Assembly: GCA_963830205.1 (NCBI GenBank) | Contig: CAWHLP010000043.1 | Location: 201,225 to 265,224, forward strand | DNA length: 64,000 nucleotides | Direction: 5' to 3' | Source: CAVSRC01 sp963830205 | Lineage (GTDB): Bacteria; Pseudomonadota; Alphaproteobacteria; Rhizobiales; Kaistiaceae | Part shown: piece after piece, positions 16,519 through 25,743 of the stretch | How the letters are laid out: every line of letters begins with the position of its first letter | Position numbering within the stretch: the first letter of the stretch is position 1 | The notes under the pieces: model-generated | Databases searched by the model: none | Told to the model about the DNA's origin: nothing | What the model saw: the letters and a program-made list of their open reading frames with translations, nothing else | Position numbers and translations under genes: made by a program

Positions 16519-16716
16519 CTAGTGCCGGCTGAGCCAGTTGTCGATTTCGGCGTTGGCCTTGTCCTTGGCGTAGCCGTAGCGCTCCTGCAGGCGGCCAGCC
16601 AGCTTGGTGCGCTCACCCTCAATCTGCGTGAGATCGTCGTTGGTGAGCTTGCCCCACTGCTTCTGGGCCTCGCCCTGCACCTGCTTCCAGTTACCCTTCA
16701 CCTGGTCCCAATTCAT
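16519..16716 (-). CDS. CsbD family stress protein
   Basis: 65 residues with the family start MNWDQVKGNWKQVQGEAQKQ, WGKLTNDDLTQIEGER and a C-terminal YGYAKDKANAEIDNW. CsbD proteins are small, hydrophilic, general-stress-induced proteins of unknown mechanism; here the gene lies behind a near-consensus EcfG-type promoter, which fits. Confidence 0.88.
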   Translation of the reverse strand: MNWDQVKGNWKQVQGEAQKQWGKLTNDDLTQIEGERTKLAGRLQERYGYAKDKANAEIDNWLSRH

Positions 16717-16750
16717 TGGTCTCTCCGTTGGTGGTGGAACACGTGAAGGA

Positions 16751-16776
16751 AACTTCCGGAGGCGGGTTTTGGTTCC
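16751..16776 (-). promoter_or_regulatory. Possible EcfG-type promoter, GGAAC-N17-AGTT
   Basis: On the minus strand GGAAC (16776-16772), 17 bases, AGTT (16754-16751), 35 bases upstream of csbD. One mismatch in the -10 box. Confidence 0.5.
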
Positions 16777-16797
16777 GATCCGCTTCGACGCGGCAGC

Positions 16798-17514
16798 TCA
16801 CATGCGCTCCTTGATGCCAACGCTGATGAGCCACCAGTTGACCGGATAGCTGGTGCAGAAACCGGCGAGCATGGCGATCTGCATGACGAACCAGAATTCC
16901 GGCGTGTTGACCTCCAGCGACACCCCGAGCAGGTGCCGGAAAAGATAGAACTGGGAGAAGGCCATGAATCCGTACATGCCCACCTGCCAGGCCGTCAGCG
17001 ACAGAGCATCGGCCTTCAGCGCGGCCACCAGCCCCTGCCCCAGCGCCAGCCCGCGCATCGGCGCGATGGCGAAATACTGGAAGACGATGCCGAAGGCGAA
17101 GGCGAAGATGAAATCGACGATCCACACGGCGAACATCTTCTCGGCGAACACGCCGTGCCAGCCGAACCAGGTCGCAATTGCCGGCACGAAGAAGGCCAGC
17201 CACTCGGCAACGATGTCGCCAAGCGTACAGCCGGCGCCACAGTGGGTGGTGCCGGTCGCCACGACGACCGCGAACGACTTGCCGTACCCGCGGTTGCCGT
17301 TATGGGCAGGCGACCCGCGCGGCGGCACGGCGCGGCCATAACGGAAATAGAACCAGACGAGCAGCACTGTCCCGAACAGGGCGGTGACCGGCCAGACCAC
17401 GTTCATGATCCACATGGGCTGCGGGTGCTTGGCCACGTCTGCGACAACCACCACCGCACAGACCGCGCCCAGCAGCAGGAAGGCGATCGAGGTGATGTCG
17501 AGCCAAAGTGGCAT
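16798..17514 (-). CDS. DUF4396 integral membrane protein
   Basis: 238 residues with about six hydrophobic helices (7-27, 36-56, 95-125, 128-150, 165-185, 200-220). The pattern VVWPVTALFGTVLLVWFYFR, then GTTHCGAGCTLGDIVAEW and FAEKMFAVWIVDFIFAFAFG, is that of DUF4396 proteins; the HCGAGC Cys/His motif suggests metal binding. ATG 17514 carries an upstream GGAG; the open frame extends much further without matching sequence. Function unknown. Confidence 0.8.
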   Translation of the reverse strand: MPLWLDITSIAFLLLGAVCAVVVVADVAKHPQPMWIMNVVWPVTALFGTVLLVWFYFRYGRAVPPRGSPAHNGNRGYGKSFAVVVATGTTHCGAGCTLGDIVAEWLAFFVPAIATWFGWHGVFAEKMFAVWIVDFIFAFAFGIVFQYFAIAPMRGLALGQGLVAALKADALSLTAWQVGMYGFMAFSQFYLFRHLLGVSLEVNTPEFWFVMQIAMLAGFCTSYPVNWWLISVGIKERM

Positions 17515-17563
17515 CGCCAGGTTCTCCGTTCCGGTTCCAAGTTGTGTCGCGCACTCCTTCGGC

Positions 17564-17588
17564 AATGCGCGACGCGGGCAACCGTTCC
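17564..17588 (-). promoter_or_regulatory. Possible EcfG-type promoter, GGAAC-N16-CATT
   Basis: On the minus strand GGAAC (17588-17584), 16 bases, CATT (17567-17564), 50 bases upstream of the DUF4396 gene. Same CATT variant as at 6271. Confidence 0.4.
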
Positions 17589-17706
17589 CGCTCCCGATGG
17601 AACCGGATGGCGCCGCGCCGCTTGAAAGGATCAGGCCCAGTGCGGGGCCACGGCCGATCCGACCCCGCCTGCCCCCCGCCGGAACAATCGCGGAGCATCG
17701 CCTATC

Positions 17707-18573
17707 TTGCCCGAAAGCAGCAGAACACCGAGGAAAAAGCCAGCTCGAAACCAACCGGCGAAGGTCGGTTCGCAACCAATAAGCGCTCATGAGGTCGAGG
17801 AAGTCGAGGATCGCTCGAGCCCGCGCACGCCAATAATCTACGAGATCGTCCGCCGTCTCGGCGAGGAGGAGATGGCGCGGCCGGCGGTCTCGCTCTGGTG
17901 GTCGGGGATTGCCGCCGGCATCTCGATCAGCTTTTCGGCACTCGCCGAGGCGCTGCTCCAGATGCACCTGCCGGATGCGCCGTGGCGGCCGCTGATCGCC
18001 AGCTTCGGCTATTCCGTCGGCTTCCTCATGGTCGTGCTGTCGCGACAGCAGCTATTCACCGAAAACACCATCACCGTCGTGCTGCCCATCGTCGCCCAGC
18101 CGACACGCGCCCGCCTCATGAAGATGATGGGCATGTGGAGCATCGTCTTCCTCGCCAATATGGCGGGCACACTGATTGCCGCGCTGTTCTGCGCCTTCAC
18201 CCCGGTGCTGTCTCCGGATGTCCTGGCCGCCATGCGCGACATCGGCCTCAACATGATGCAGCACGCCTGGTTGGCCATGTTCTTCCGTGCCATCGGCGCG
18301 GGCTTCCTCGTGGCCGCGATGGTCTGGATGCTGCCGAGCGCGACCACCAGCCAGTTCCATGTCGTAACGCTGATGACCTGGCTGATCGCGCTCGGCGGCT
18401 TCACGCACATCGTCGCCGGCAGCGTCGAGGCGTTCCTGCTGGTGGTGAGCGGCGACCTTGGCCTGCCGGCGATGATCGTCCACTTCTCCATTCCTGTGCT
18501 GCTCGGCAACGTGGTCGGCGGCACCGCGCTCTTCGCCCTGCTCTCCTATGCGCAGGTGATGAAGGAGATTTGA
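17707..18573 (+). CDS. Formate/nitrite transporter (FNT) family channel
   Basis: 288 residues. A polar N-terminus of about 60 residues precedes six hydrophobic helices; family features include GIAAGISISFSALAEALLQ, FGYSVGFLMVVLSRQQLFTENT and GFTHIVAGSVEAFLLVVSGD. FNT proteins are pentameric anion channels for formate, nitrite or hydrosulfide; the substrate is not readable here, and members with this layout (YfdC-like) are often assigned to stress. TTG start at 17707; a later start is possible. Divergent from DUF4396. Confidence 0.8.
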   Translation: MPESSRTPRKKPARNQPAKVGSQPISAHEVEEVEDRSSPRTPIIYEIVRRLGEEEMARPAVSLWWSGIAAGISISFSALAEALLQMHLPDAPWRPLIASFGYSVGFLMVVLSRQQLFTENTITVVLPIVAQPTRARLMKMMGMWSIVFLANMAGTLIAALFCAFTPVLSPDVLAAMRDIGLNMMQHAWLAMFFRAIGAGFLVAAMVWMLPSATTSQFHVVTLMTWLIALGGFTHIVAGSVEAFLLVVSGDLGLPAMIVHFSIPVLLGNVVGGTALFALLSYAQVMKEI

Positions 18574-18594
18574 GAAGGTTGCTTCGGACGAACA

Positions 18595-18627
18595 ATGCCG
18601 TGCCAGGGTGGACCCGTGGCACGGCAT
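18595..18627. terminator. Hairpin between convergent genes
   Basis: ATGCCGTGCCA (18595-18605) pairs perfectly with TGGCACGGCAT (18617-18627); the loop itself contains GGGT/ACCC. Lies between the FNT gene end (18573) and the DUF1344 gene end (18646). Confidence 0.7.
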
Positions 18628-18645
18628 CGGATCGCGATCGGAGGG

Positions 18646-18915
18646 TCAGGATGACGCTGCGGAAATCGCCGTCACCTTCATGCTCGAGCCCGATCCGCTG
18701 TAGATGATCTTCACCTTTTCGCCGGGCTTGAGGGCCGACGCATCGACCTGCGAGCCGAGCGTGAAGGTCTTGCCGTTGTCCAGCGTGACGGTCTCCGCAG
18801 TCACGTCGATCGACTTGATCGTGCCGGTCATTGTGGCGGCGCTGGCCACTGAGACGCGCCACCACCCGTCATTTTGCGCGGCAATCGGCCAGAGCGATAC
18901 CGAGGGCCGGCCCAC
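18646..18915 (-). CDS. DUF1344-like small protein, start uncertain
   Basis: The last 61 residues (TGTIKSIDVTAETVTLDNGK, then LKPGEKVKIIYSGSGSSMKV) form a DUF1344 domain, a small beta-rich fold normally exported. The 28 residues before it (MGRPSVSLWPIAAQNDGWWR) do not form a signal peptide, so either the start is wrong, the 5' end is damaged by an indel, or the leader has been lost. No ribosome-binding site or promoter motif decides this. Confidence 0.55.
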   Translation of the reverse strand: MGRPSVSLWPIAAQNDGWWRVSVASAATMTGTIKSIDVTAETVTLDNGKTFTLGSQVDASALKPGEKVKIIYSGSGSSMKVTAISAASS

Positions 18916-19050
18916 TTGGCCGGCGCCCCTTCTTTGTGACCTGAACGAAGGTCCTCACGCCGAAGCGGCCGTGAGCCGCGAAGTCTCCGACTGATTGACT
19001 GCCCATCGAGCCCGTCGAATGGATGGCCAGTACTTCTCCGCCGGAACCCC

Positions 19051-19471
19051 TCACAGTCCGGCGGCGAAGATCAGCCCGATGATCACCATGCCCGCGGCAA
19101 GGGTCATCGGGAGGACGATGATCTGGACGAGCGCCTCACGCCCGGAGATCGTGCCGGTGGCGATCTCGATATCATCCTCGACGAATTCCGCGAGAATTCT
19201 CTCTGGTCGGACGGTCGCCTGCGCCGCCCCAGCGCCGGTCACGCGCTGCCCGCGATGCCAGCCCGAGGGTCAGGGTGAAGAAGATCACGGCGAATCCGAC
19301 AACGCCGAAAAGGTTGAGATCGCTCGCAGGGTCGCTCGTCAAAAAGAACGTGATCGCCAGCAGAAACACAACGACCAAGCCGGCGGCAAGCGCGATCACC
19401 GTCGGATGCACGCCGTGGCCCGGTTCAGTGCGAGCGGCTTGCGTATCCGCTGAAGGTGCGGGTGCGGCCAT
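19051..19471 (-). pseudogene. Two- to three-helix membrane protein, probable frameshift
   Basis: From ATG 19471 (MAAPAPSADTQAARTEPGHG) the frame encodes two hydrophobic helices (VIALAAGLVVVFLLAITFFL and FGVVGFAVIFFTLTLGLAS) and then degenerates. A second frame ending at 19051 supplies what looks like the natural C-terminus, with ILAEFVEDDIEIATGTISGR, EALVQIIVLPMTLAAGMVII and a third helix. The switch falls near 19200-19215 in a run of AGAGAG. I read this as one gene with an indel; two overlapping genes is the alternative. A variant EcfG promoter lies upstream. Confidence 0.55.
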
Positions 19472-19784
19472 TCCCCGCAACCGACGGCGTTCGCTCCCCG
19501 GAGCACCCGGAGATCGTTGATGTCTGGCAGCAAGCATGGATTTGGCCACTCGATGCCTCCTCTTTTCCCAAGAGCGAGACGGTTCGCTGTTTGCCCAACT
19601 CCCGGCACAGACGAAAGTTCCCGCGGTCTTGCCGCCTCTATTTGTCCGCGAGCAAGTCCGCACACCGCAGAATTCCGCCAATTTGGCTCAATCCGTGGCC
19701 ATTCAAAGTCAGCAAATCGCCTCATCCGTGGCCAAATAGCGAAAGCGCCTCCGCCCACCTTTACGGAATCTCAAGGGGGTTGTG
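19472..19784. other. Gene-free stretch upstream of lexA
   Basis: About 310 bases with no convincing gene on either strand. It contains a near-consensus EcfG promoter facing left (19597) and two copies of ATCCGTGGCCA (19691-19701, 19724-19734) whose starts are 33 bases apart, about three helical turns. It ends at the lexA SOS box. Confidence 0.5.
19597..19621 (-). promoter_or_regulatory. Possible EcfG-type promoter, GGAAC-N16-AGTT
   Basis: On the minus strand GGAAC (19621-19617), 16 bases, AGTT (19600-19597), about 125 bases upstream of the membrane protein start at 19471. One mismatch in -10. Confidence 0.35.
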
Positions 19785-19799
19785 GAACACATAAGGAAC
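19785..19799. promoter_or_regulatory. LexA (SOS) box upstream of lexA
   Basis: GAAC-ACATAAG-GAAC, the direct-repeat SOS box of alphaproteobacteria (GTTC-N7-GTTC on the other strand), 54 bases before the lexA ATG. A half-degenerate second copy, GTTC-N7-GTAC, is at 19809-19823. Implies LexA autoregulation. Confidence 0.8.
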
Positions 19800-19852
19800 A
19801 TGTACTTTGTTCCTGATTTGTACCGATTCTGTCGCGCGCGCGGGGCCCCTCC

Positions 19853-20557
19853 ATGCTGACACGCAAGCAACTCGAATTGCTCATGTTTGTGCATGAGCGT
19901 CTGAAGGAGAGCGGCGTTCCGCCATCCTTCGACGAGATGAAGGATGCCCTCGACCTGCGCTCCAAGTCCGGCATTCACCGCCTCATCAAGGCGCTGGAGG
20001 AGCGCGGCTTCATCAAGCGCCTGCCCAACCGGGCGCGCGCTCTGGAGGTAATCCGCCTGCCGGAAAACATGCAGTCGAGCCTGGCGCCGGCCCGCTCTCG
20101 CGGCTTTTCGCCGAGCGTCATCGAGGGCAATCTCGGCCGCCTGCGCGAGACGCCGGAGAGCGCCAACTCGAACGAGCCGGTGCTGGTGCCGGTCATGGGC
20201 CGCATCGCCGCCGGCGTGCCGATCGATGCCATCCAGCACCAGAGCCACACCATCGGCATTCCGCCCGATATGCTCACCCCCGGCGAGCACTTCGCACTCG
20301 AGGTGCGCGGCGATTCCATGATCGAGGCCGGCATCCTCGACGGCGATACCGTGCTCGTCCGCAGGAGCGATACGGCCGACACCGGCGACATCGTCGTGGC
20401 GCTGGTCGACGAGGAAGAGGCCACCCTCAAGCGGCTCCGCCGCAAGGGCGCCTCGATCGCGCTGGAGGCCGCCAACCCGGCCTATGAGACGCGCATCTTC
20501 GGCCCCGACCGCGTGCGCATCCAGGGCCGCCTCGTCGGCCTCATCCGCCGCTACTAG
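19853..20557 (+). CDS. lexA: LexA repressor
   Basis: 234 residues. N-terminal winged helix with MLTRKQLELLMFVHERLKES and SKSGIHRLIKALEERGFIKR; linker rich in Arg/Ser; C-terminal S24 peptidase with the Ala-Gly cleavage site (GRIAAGVP), catalytic Ser in RGDSMIEAGI and Lys in EATLKRLRRK. RecA-stimulated self-cleavage derepresses the SOS regulon; one likely member is the peptide gene at 52107. Convergent with comEC. Confidence 0.95.
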   Translation: MLTRKQLELLMFVHERLKESGVPPSFDEMKDALDLRSKSGIHRLIKALEERGFIKRLPNRARALEVIRLPENMQSSLAPARSRGFSPSVIEGNLGRLRETPESANSNEPVLVPVMGRIAAGVPIDAIQHQSHTIGIPPDMLTPGEHFALEVRGDSMIEAGILDGDTVLVRRSDTADTGDIVVALVDEEEATLKRLRRKGASIALEAANPAYETRIFGPDRVRIQGRLVGLIRRY

Positions 20558-20593
20558 GGCGGTCCGGTCAGTCCACTTTCGGCATCTGAAAGA

Positions 20594-20675
20594 ACCCCAC
20601 CTCCCCCTTTGAGGGGGAGGTCGGATTTCCCCGATTTGCGCGAGCAAACCGGCATTGGAAATCCGGGTTGGGGGT
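20594..20675. repeat. Dispersed palindromic repeat, copy A
   Basis: About 82 bases: CCTCCCCCTTTGAGGGGGAGG hairpin, then GGATTTCC...GGAAATCC enclosing a short palindrome around GATTTGCG, ending in GGTTGGGGGT. A near-identical copy is at 28655-28735 and a diverged relative at 46250-46336. Lies between lexA and comEC ends, where it may also help end transcription. Confidence 0.75.
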
Positions 20676-20808
20676 GCACCGGTCGCGGGAAGGCAAAGCG
20701 GTGATGGAGCCGGCCGCGCCGGCGCGTGCAGGCCTGTCTTCCTGGCCTCGCTTCCCGTGTTGTCGTCCCTGCGCAAACAGGAACCCTGTAATCGCAGGCG
20801 TGCAGGCT

Positions 20809-23043
20809 TCAATTGCCGGCGCCACTTGGCGGCATGAAGGGCCGCCGTACGGAGCCATAGGCGGTCGTCACCCGAAAGGCCGGCCGGCCCGCGGCATCAC
20901 TCCCCGTCGCATAGAGCGCGTGGGCGCCGTGCCGATCCACGTCCTCTCGGTCGATGACGAAGGCGCCGCAGCCTGAGGGCGCCGGGAAGCGCGACACCAC
21001 CACCGCCGCCATGCGGCAATCCTCCTCCAGCGCCGCGATGCTGCCCGCCACCGCCACCGTCGCCCCGTCCTGCCCGAACGGCACCACGCAGCCGAGCGGG
21101 TCGCAGGCGACGCCCGCCGTCAGGTCCGCCGCGCCGGCCGCACGCCCGTCGCCGTCGGCCCTCAGCCAGTTCTCGACCACGAAGGTCTCGCCCTTGCCGT
21201 TGACGATGGCGTAGCGCCCGTCGGCCCCGCGCACGGCCACCGTGATCCCGCGGTCGTCGATGAGGATGTCCGGATGCGGCGCGGTGAGCGCCACCGGCAC
21301 CGCGAGCGCCATCGGCACCAGCCCGGCGATCCGCCAGCGCTCGCGCCACAGCGCCAGCCACAGGAAGCCGGCCGCCGTCAGCCCCAGCGCCAGCAGCGGC
21401 ATCGCCGGCACCACCCCGTAGCCGGCCGACCATTCCGCCGTCTGCCGTGCCACTGCCGTCACCCACGAAAGCCCCCAGCCCATGACGGTGAGCGGCAGCG
21501 CCTCCAGCCCGAACGGCATGAGCATCAGGGCGACCAGCGCCATGGGCATGATCAGCGTGCCGACCAGCGGCATGGCGGCGAGGTTGGCGACCAGCGTCAG
21601 CGGCGCCACCCGCTGGAAGTGGAAGGCGGCAAGCGGCGCCGTCGCCAGCCCTGCGATCAGCGAGGTCACCGCCAGGCTCACCGCGGCCCGCCGCACCCGG
21701 CCGAGGACGCCGGCGGCAGCGCGCGTGTCGAGGGCGGGGCGCCGCTCCTGCCAGGCGGTGATCGCCTCGTAGCCGGCGATCAACGCCACGGTTGCGGCAA
21801 AGGACATCTGGAAGCTCGCCGTCGTCAGGCTCTCCGGTGCCAGCACCAGGATGGCGAAGGCGGCGAGCGCCACGTTGCGCAGCGTGATCGCCGGCCGGTC
21901 GAGCATCACCGCGATCAGCATGACGGCGAGCATGACGAAGGCACGCTGCGTCGCGATGCCGGCGCCGGAGATGCCGAGATAGCCGGCGGCGACGGCGAGC
22001 GCGCCGCCTGCCGCCCATTTCTTGATCGGCCGGTTGAGCGCGAGCCCGGCGGAAAGCGCCAGCAGGGCGCGGATCAGCCAGAAGGCGGCGCCGGCGACGA
22101 GTGCCATGTGCAGGCCGGAGATGGCCAGCATGTGCGCCAGGCCGGAGGCACGCATGGCCTCCTGGGTGGCCTCGGAGATGCCGCCGCGGTCGCCAACGAC
22201 CAGCGCCGCGGCAAGATGGCCCGTGTCGCCGGGGAGCGCCGCCTCGATCCGCCGGCGGATGAGGTCGCGGAGATGCTCCAGCGGCTCGGAGAGGCGGATC
22301 GCCAGCGGCGCCGGCCCGAGTTCGGCTGCTGGCTTGGCGGCGCCATAGGCGAAGCCGACCGCGCCGATTCCGTCGTAATAGGCGACGCGGGCGAAGTCGT
22401 AGCCGCCGGGCATGACGGCGCCGCCCGGCGGCTGCAGCCGCGCCGTCAGCGTGATCGCGTCGCCGACCGACAGGGCGTCCGCCTTGCTGCGCACGGTGAC
22501 GCGCACCAGCCGCGGCGGCGGCGCCGGTCCGCCATTCATGTCGTGGACAAGCAGTTGCAGGCGCACCCCGTTCCGCCCCGCCTCCTCGCGCGCCGCGATC
22601 CAGCCGGAGACGGTCACCGTCGCCTCCCGCGCCATCACCGGCGCCGCCACCTGGTCGGTCCGCACCTTGGCCGCGAACAGGCCACAGGCGAGGCAGGCCG
22701 CCACCACCAGCAGCCGGAAGGCGGTGACGCGCAGGCGGGCGCTCCACGCCGCCGCGATGAGGATCGCCGCCGCGCCGCCGAGCGCCGGTGCCCACGGCTC
22801 GGCCGGCAGGGCGAAATAGACGAGGATGCCGCTGCCGAAGGCGACCGGCAGCCACAGGAAGCCGCGCCCGGCATCGATCTCGCGCTCGAAGGTGGCGGCA
22901 AGGCTGAGCCGCATCGCGTCGAGCCGGGCGGCGAGCCCGCCGAGCGGCCCCGGCGGGCCGAAGGGCAGCGCCCGGCCCTGCCGGTCCGTTGTCGTCCCGG
23001 TGCCGTCCTTGACTGCGGTCCCTTCGCGGCCGTCGCTCGCCAT
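20809..23043 (-). CDS. comEC: ComEC/Rec2 DNA-uptake channel protein
   Basis: 744 residues. N-terminal transmembrane helices near 70-130, an OB-like periplasmic ComEC domain with PPGGAVMPGGYDFARVAYYD, then the competence domain with GDTGHLAAALVVGDRGGI and ASGLAHMLAISGLHMALVAG, the HMLAISGLH signature of the channel, and further helices. The C-terminal metallo-beta-lactamase-like part found in some members is reduced to about 150 residues here. It would carry single-stranded DNA through the inner membrane. A comEC next to lexA is usual in this order. Confidence 0.9.
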   Translation of the reverse strand: MASDGREGTAVKDGTGTTTDRQGRALPFGPPGPLGGLAARLDAMRLSLAATFEREIDAGRGFLWLPVAFGSGILVYFALPAEPWAPALGGAAAILIAAAWSARLRVTAFRLLVVAACLACGLFAAKVRTDQVAAPVMAREATVTVSGWIAAREEAGRNGVRLQLLVHDMNGGPAPPPRLVRVTVRSKADALSVGDAITLTARLQPPGGAVMPGGYDFARVAYYDGIGAVGFAYGAAKPAAELGPAPLAIRLSEPLEHLRDLIRRRIEAALPGDTGHLAAALVVGDRGGISEATQEAMRASGLAHMLAISGLHMALVAGAAFWLIRALLALSAGLALNRPIKKWAAGGALAVAAGYLGISGAGIATQRAFVMLAVMLIAVMLDRPAITLRNVALAAFAILVLAPESLTTASFQMSFAATVALIAGYEAITAWQERRPALDTRAAAGVLGRVRRAAVSLAVTSLIAGLATAPLAAFHFQRVAPLTLVANLAAMPLVGTLIMPMALVALMLMPFGLEALPLTVMGWGLSWVTAVARQTAEWSAGYGVVPAMPLLALGLTAAGFLWLALWRERWRIAGLVPMALAVPVALTAPHPDILIDDRGITVAVRGADGRYAIVNGKGETFVVENWLRADGDGRAAGAADLTAGVACDPLGCVVPFGQDGATVAVAGSIAALEEDCRMAAVVVSRFPAPSGCGAFVIDREDVDRHGAHALYATGSDAAGRPAFRVTTAYGSVRRPFMPPSGAGN

Positions 23044-23157
23044 GCCCGCCCTGCCCGTCGGCCATGCTAGCGCGGGTTGTGGCGGTTGTCAGATGGCGCG
23101 TCGGTCGGCGCCGCTATTGCCCTCCACCGCGACCTCCCCCTTTCAGCGGGAGCAGTA

Positions 23158-23177
23158 GCGCAGCGTGCGTGCTGCGC
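23158..23177. terminator. Hairpin after glnS
   Basis: GCGCAGC (23158-23164) and GCTGCGC (23171-23177), loop six bases, just past the glnS stop. No T-run. Confidence 0.4.
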
Positions 23178-23200
23178 AGCATCGGGGAACGGAGGCTCCC

Positions 23201-24883
<1,683 letters not shown>

Positions 24884-25092
24884 TGAGGAATCCTTGGTGG
24901 CCGGCATGCGTCGTTCCCGGCCTTGCGCCGTCTATCTGCCAAATCCGGGGGAGAAGGCCAAGAGCCAGGTCAAATCAGCGGGTGCGAACCCGAGGCGGGT
25001 TGTCGCTGCAGCGGTCCATCCTTCGCGGGAGACAGGCGAAATCTCATCTTTCCCATGACGTATCAATAGCATACTGCGTTGCCCGTACCGCA

Positions 25093-25121
25093 GCCCGGAT
25101 GGAGCGAAGCGCAATCCGGGC
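25093..25121. repeat. Short intergenic palindrome (REP-like)
   Basis: GCCCGGAT (25093-25100), 13-base centre GGAGCGAAGCGCA, ATCCGGGC (25114-25121). This is a well-known type of intergenic palindrome in Rhizobiales. It lies between the GNAT gene and glnS; the rest of 24884-25149 holds no gene that I can see. Confidence 0.6.
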
Positions 25122-25149
25122 ACGGGCCCCCGCAATCCGGTTCCCTCGG

Positions 25150-25659
25150 CTACGGCACCAGCGCCTTGGCCATCAGAACATCGTCGAAATAGCGCTCGCC
25201 GATCTTCACCGCGTTCTTCTCCAGCCCGTATTCGACGAAACCGAGGCTGGTATAGAGCCGCCGCGCGTTCATGTTGCCACGCTCAACGGAAAGGTTCACC
25301 TGCTCCACCCGGCCCCTGGCGTGCTCCAGCACCGCCTCGATCAGCTTCCGCGCCACCCCGGCGCTGCGCGCCTTCGGCCGCACATAGACCGCCCACAACT
25401 CTCCCTTGTGCGCCACGCGCACCTTGGGAACCACGTGCAGTCCTGCGATTCCAATGAGTTCCTCGCCATGGAAGGCACCGAACATATCGGCGTTGGTCAG
25501 CATTTCGCCAAAGCCCTCCGGCGGCTTCGCCTTCTCGCTGGCGTAGTCGCTGAGGAAGGCTTCCGGCGCCGTCTTCAGCGCCTCCAACCGGATTTCGCGG
25601 AAAATCCCGGTATCCGGCCCAGCTTCCAGCCGGCGAATGACGAAATCCGGAAAATCCAT
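25150..25659 (-). CDS. GNAT family N-acetyltransferase
   Basis: 169 residues from ATG 25659 (MDFPDFVIRRLEAGPDTGIF). GNAT features: LWAVYVRPKARSAGVARKLI (beta4 and the acetyl-CoA pyrophosphate loop RxxGVA) and VNLSVERGNMNARRLYTSLG (motif B). Substrate unknown. It is divergent from gltX, whose ATG lies 84 bases away; the two units share this short gap. Confidence 0.82.
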   Translation of the reverse strand: MDFPDFVIRRLEAGPDTGIFREIRLEALKTAPEAFLSDYASEKAKPPEGFGEMLTNADMFGAFHGEELIGIAGLHVVPKVRVAHKGELWAVYVRPKARSAGVARKLIEAVLEHARGRVEQVNLSVERGNMNARRLYTSLGFVEYGLEKNAVKIGERYFDDVLMAKALVP

Positions 25660-25743
25660 GGCTGACTTTTGCCTTCTGGGGCTGACATCGCGCGCCGCAC
25701 CTATGGTACAGCACGCCGGCCCGCGCAATCACGTCCGCTCACC

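Noticed and set aside
19396..19758. 120-codon minus-strand frame upstream of lexA
   Set aside because: No recognisable domain, no ribosome-binding site, and it overlaps the better-supported membrane gene in another frame.
20897..23065. 722-residue overlapping frame on the same strand as comEC
   Set aside because: Low-complexity Arg/Gly/Ala translation typical of a GC-rich shadow frame of comEC.
24940..25080. Possible tRNA in the glnS-GNAT gap
   Set aside because: No cloverleaf can be drawn and no T-loop GTTCGA with matching stems is present.
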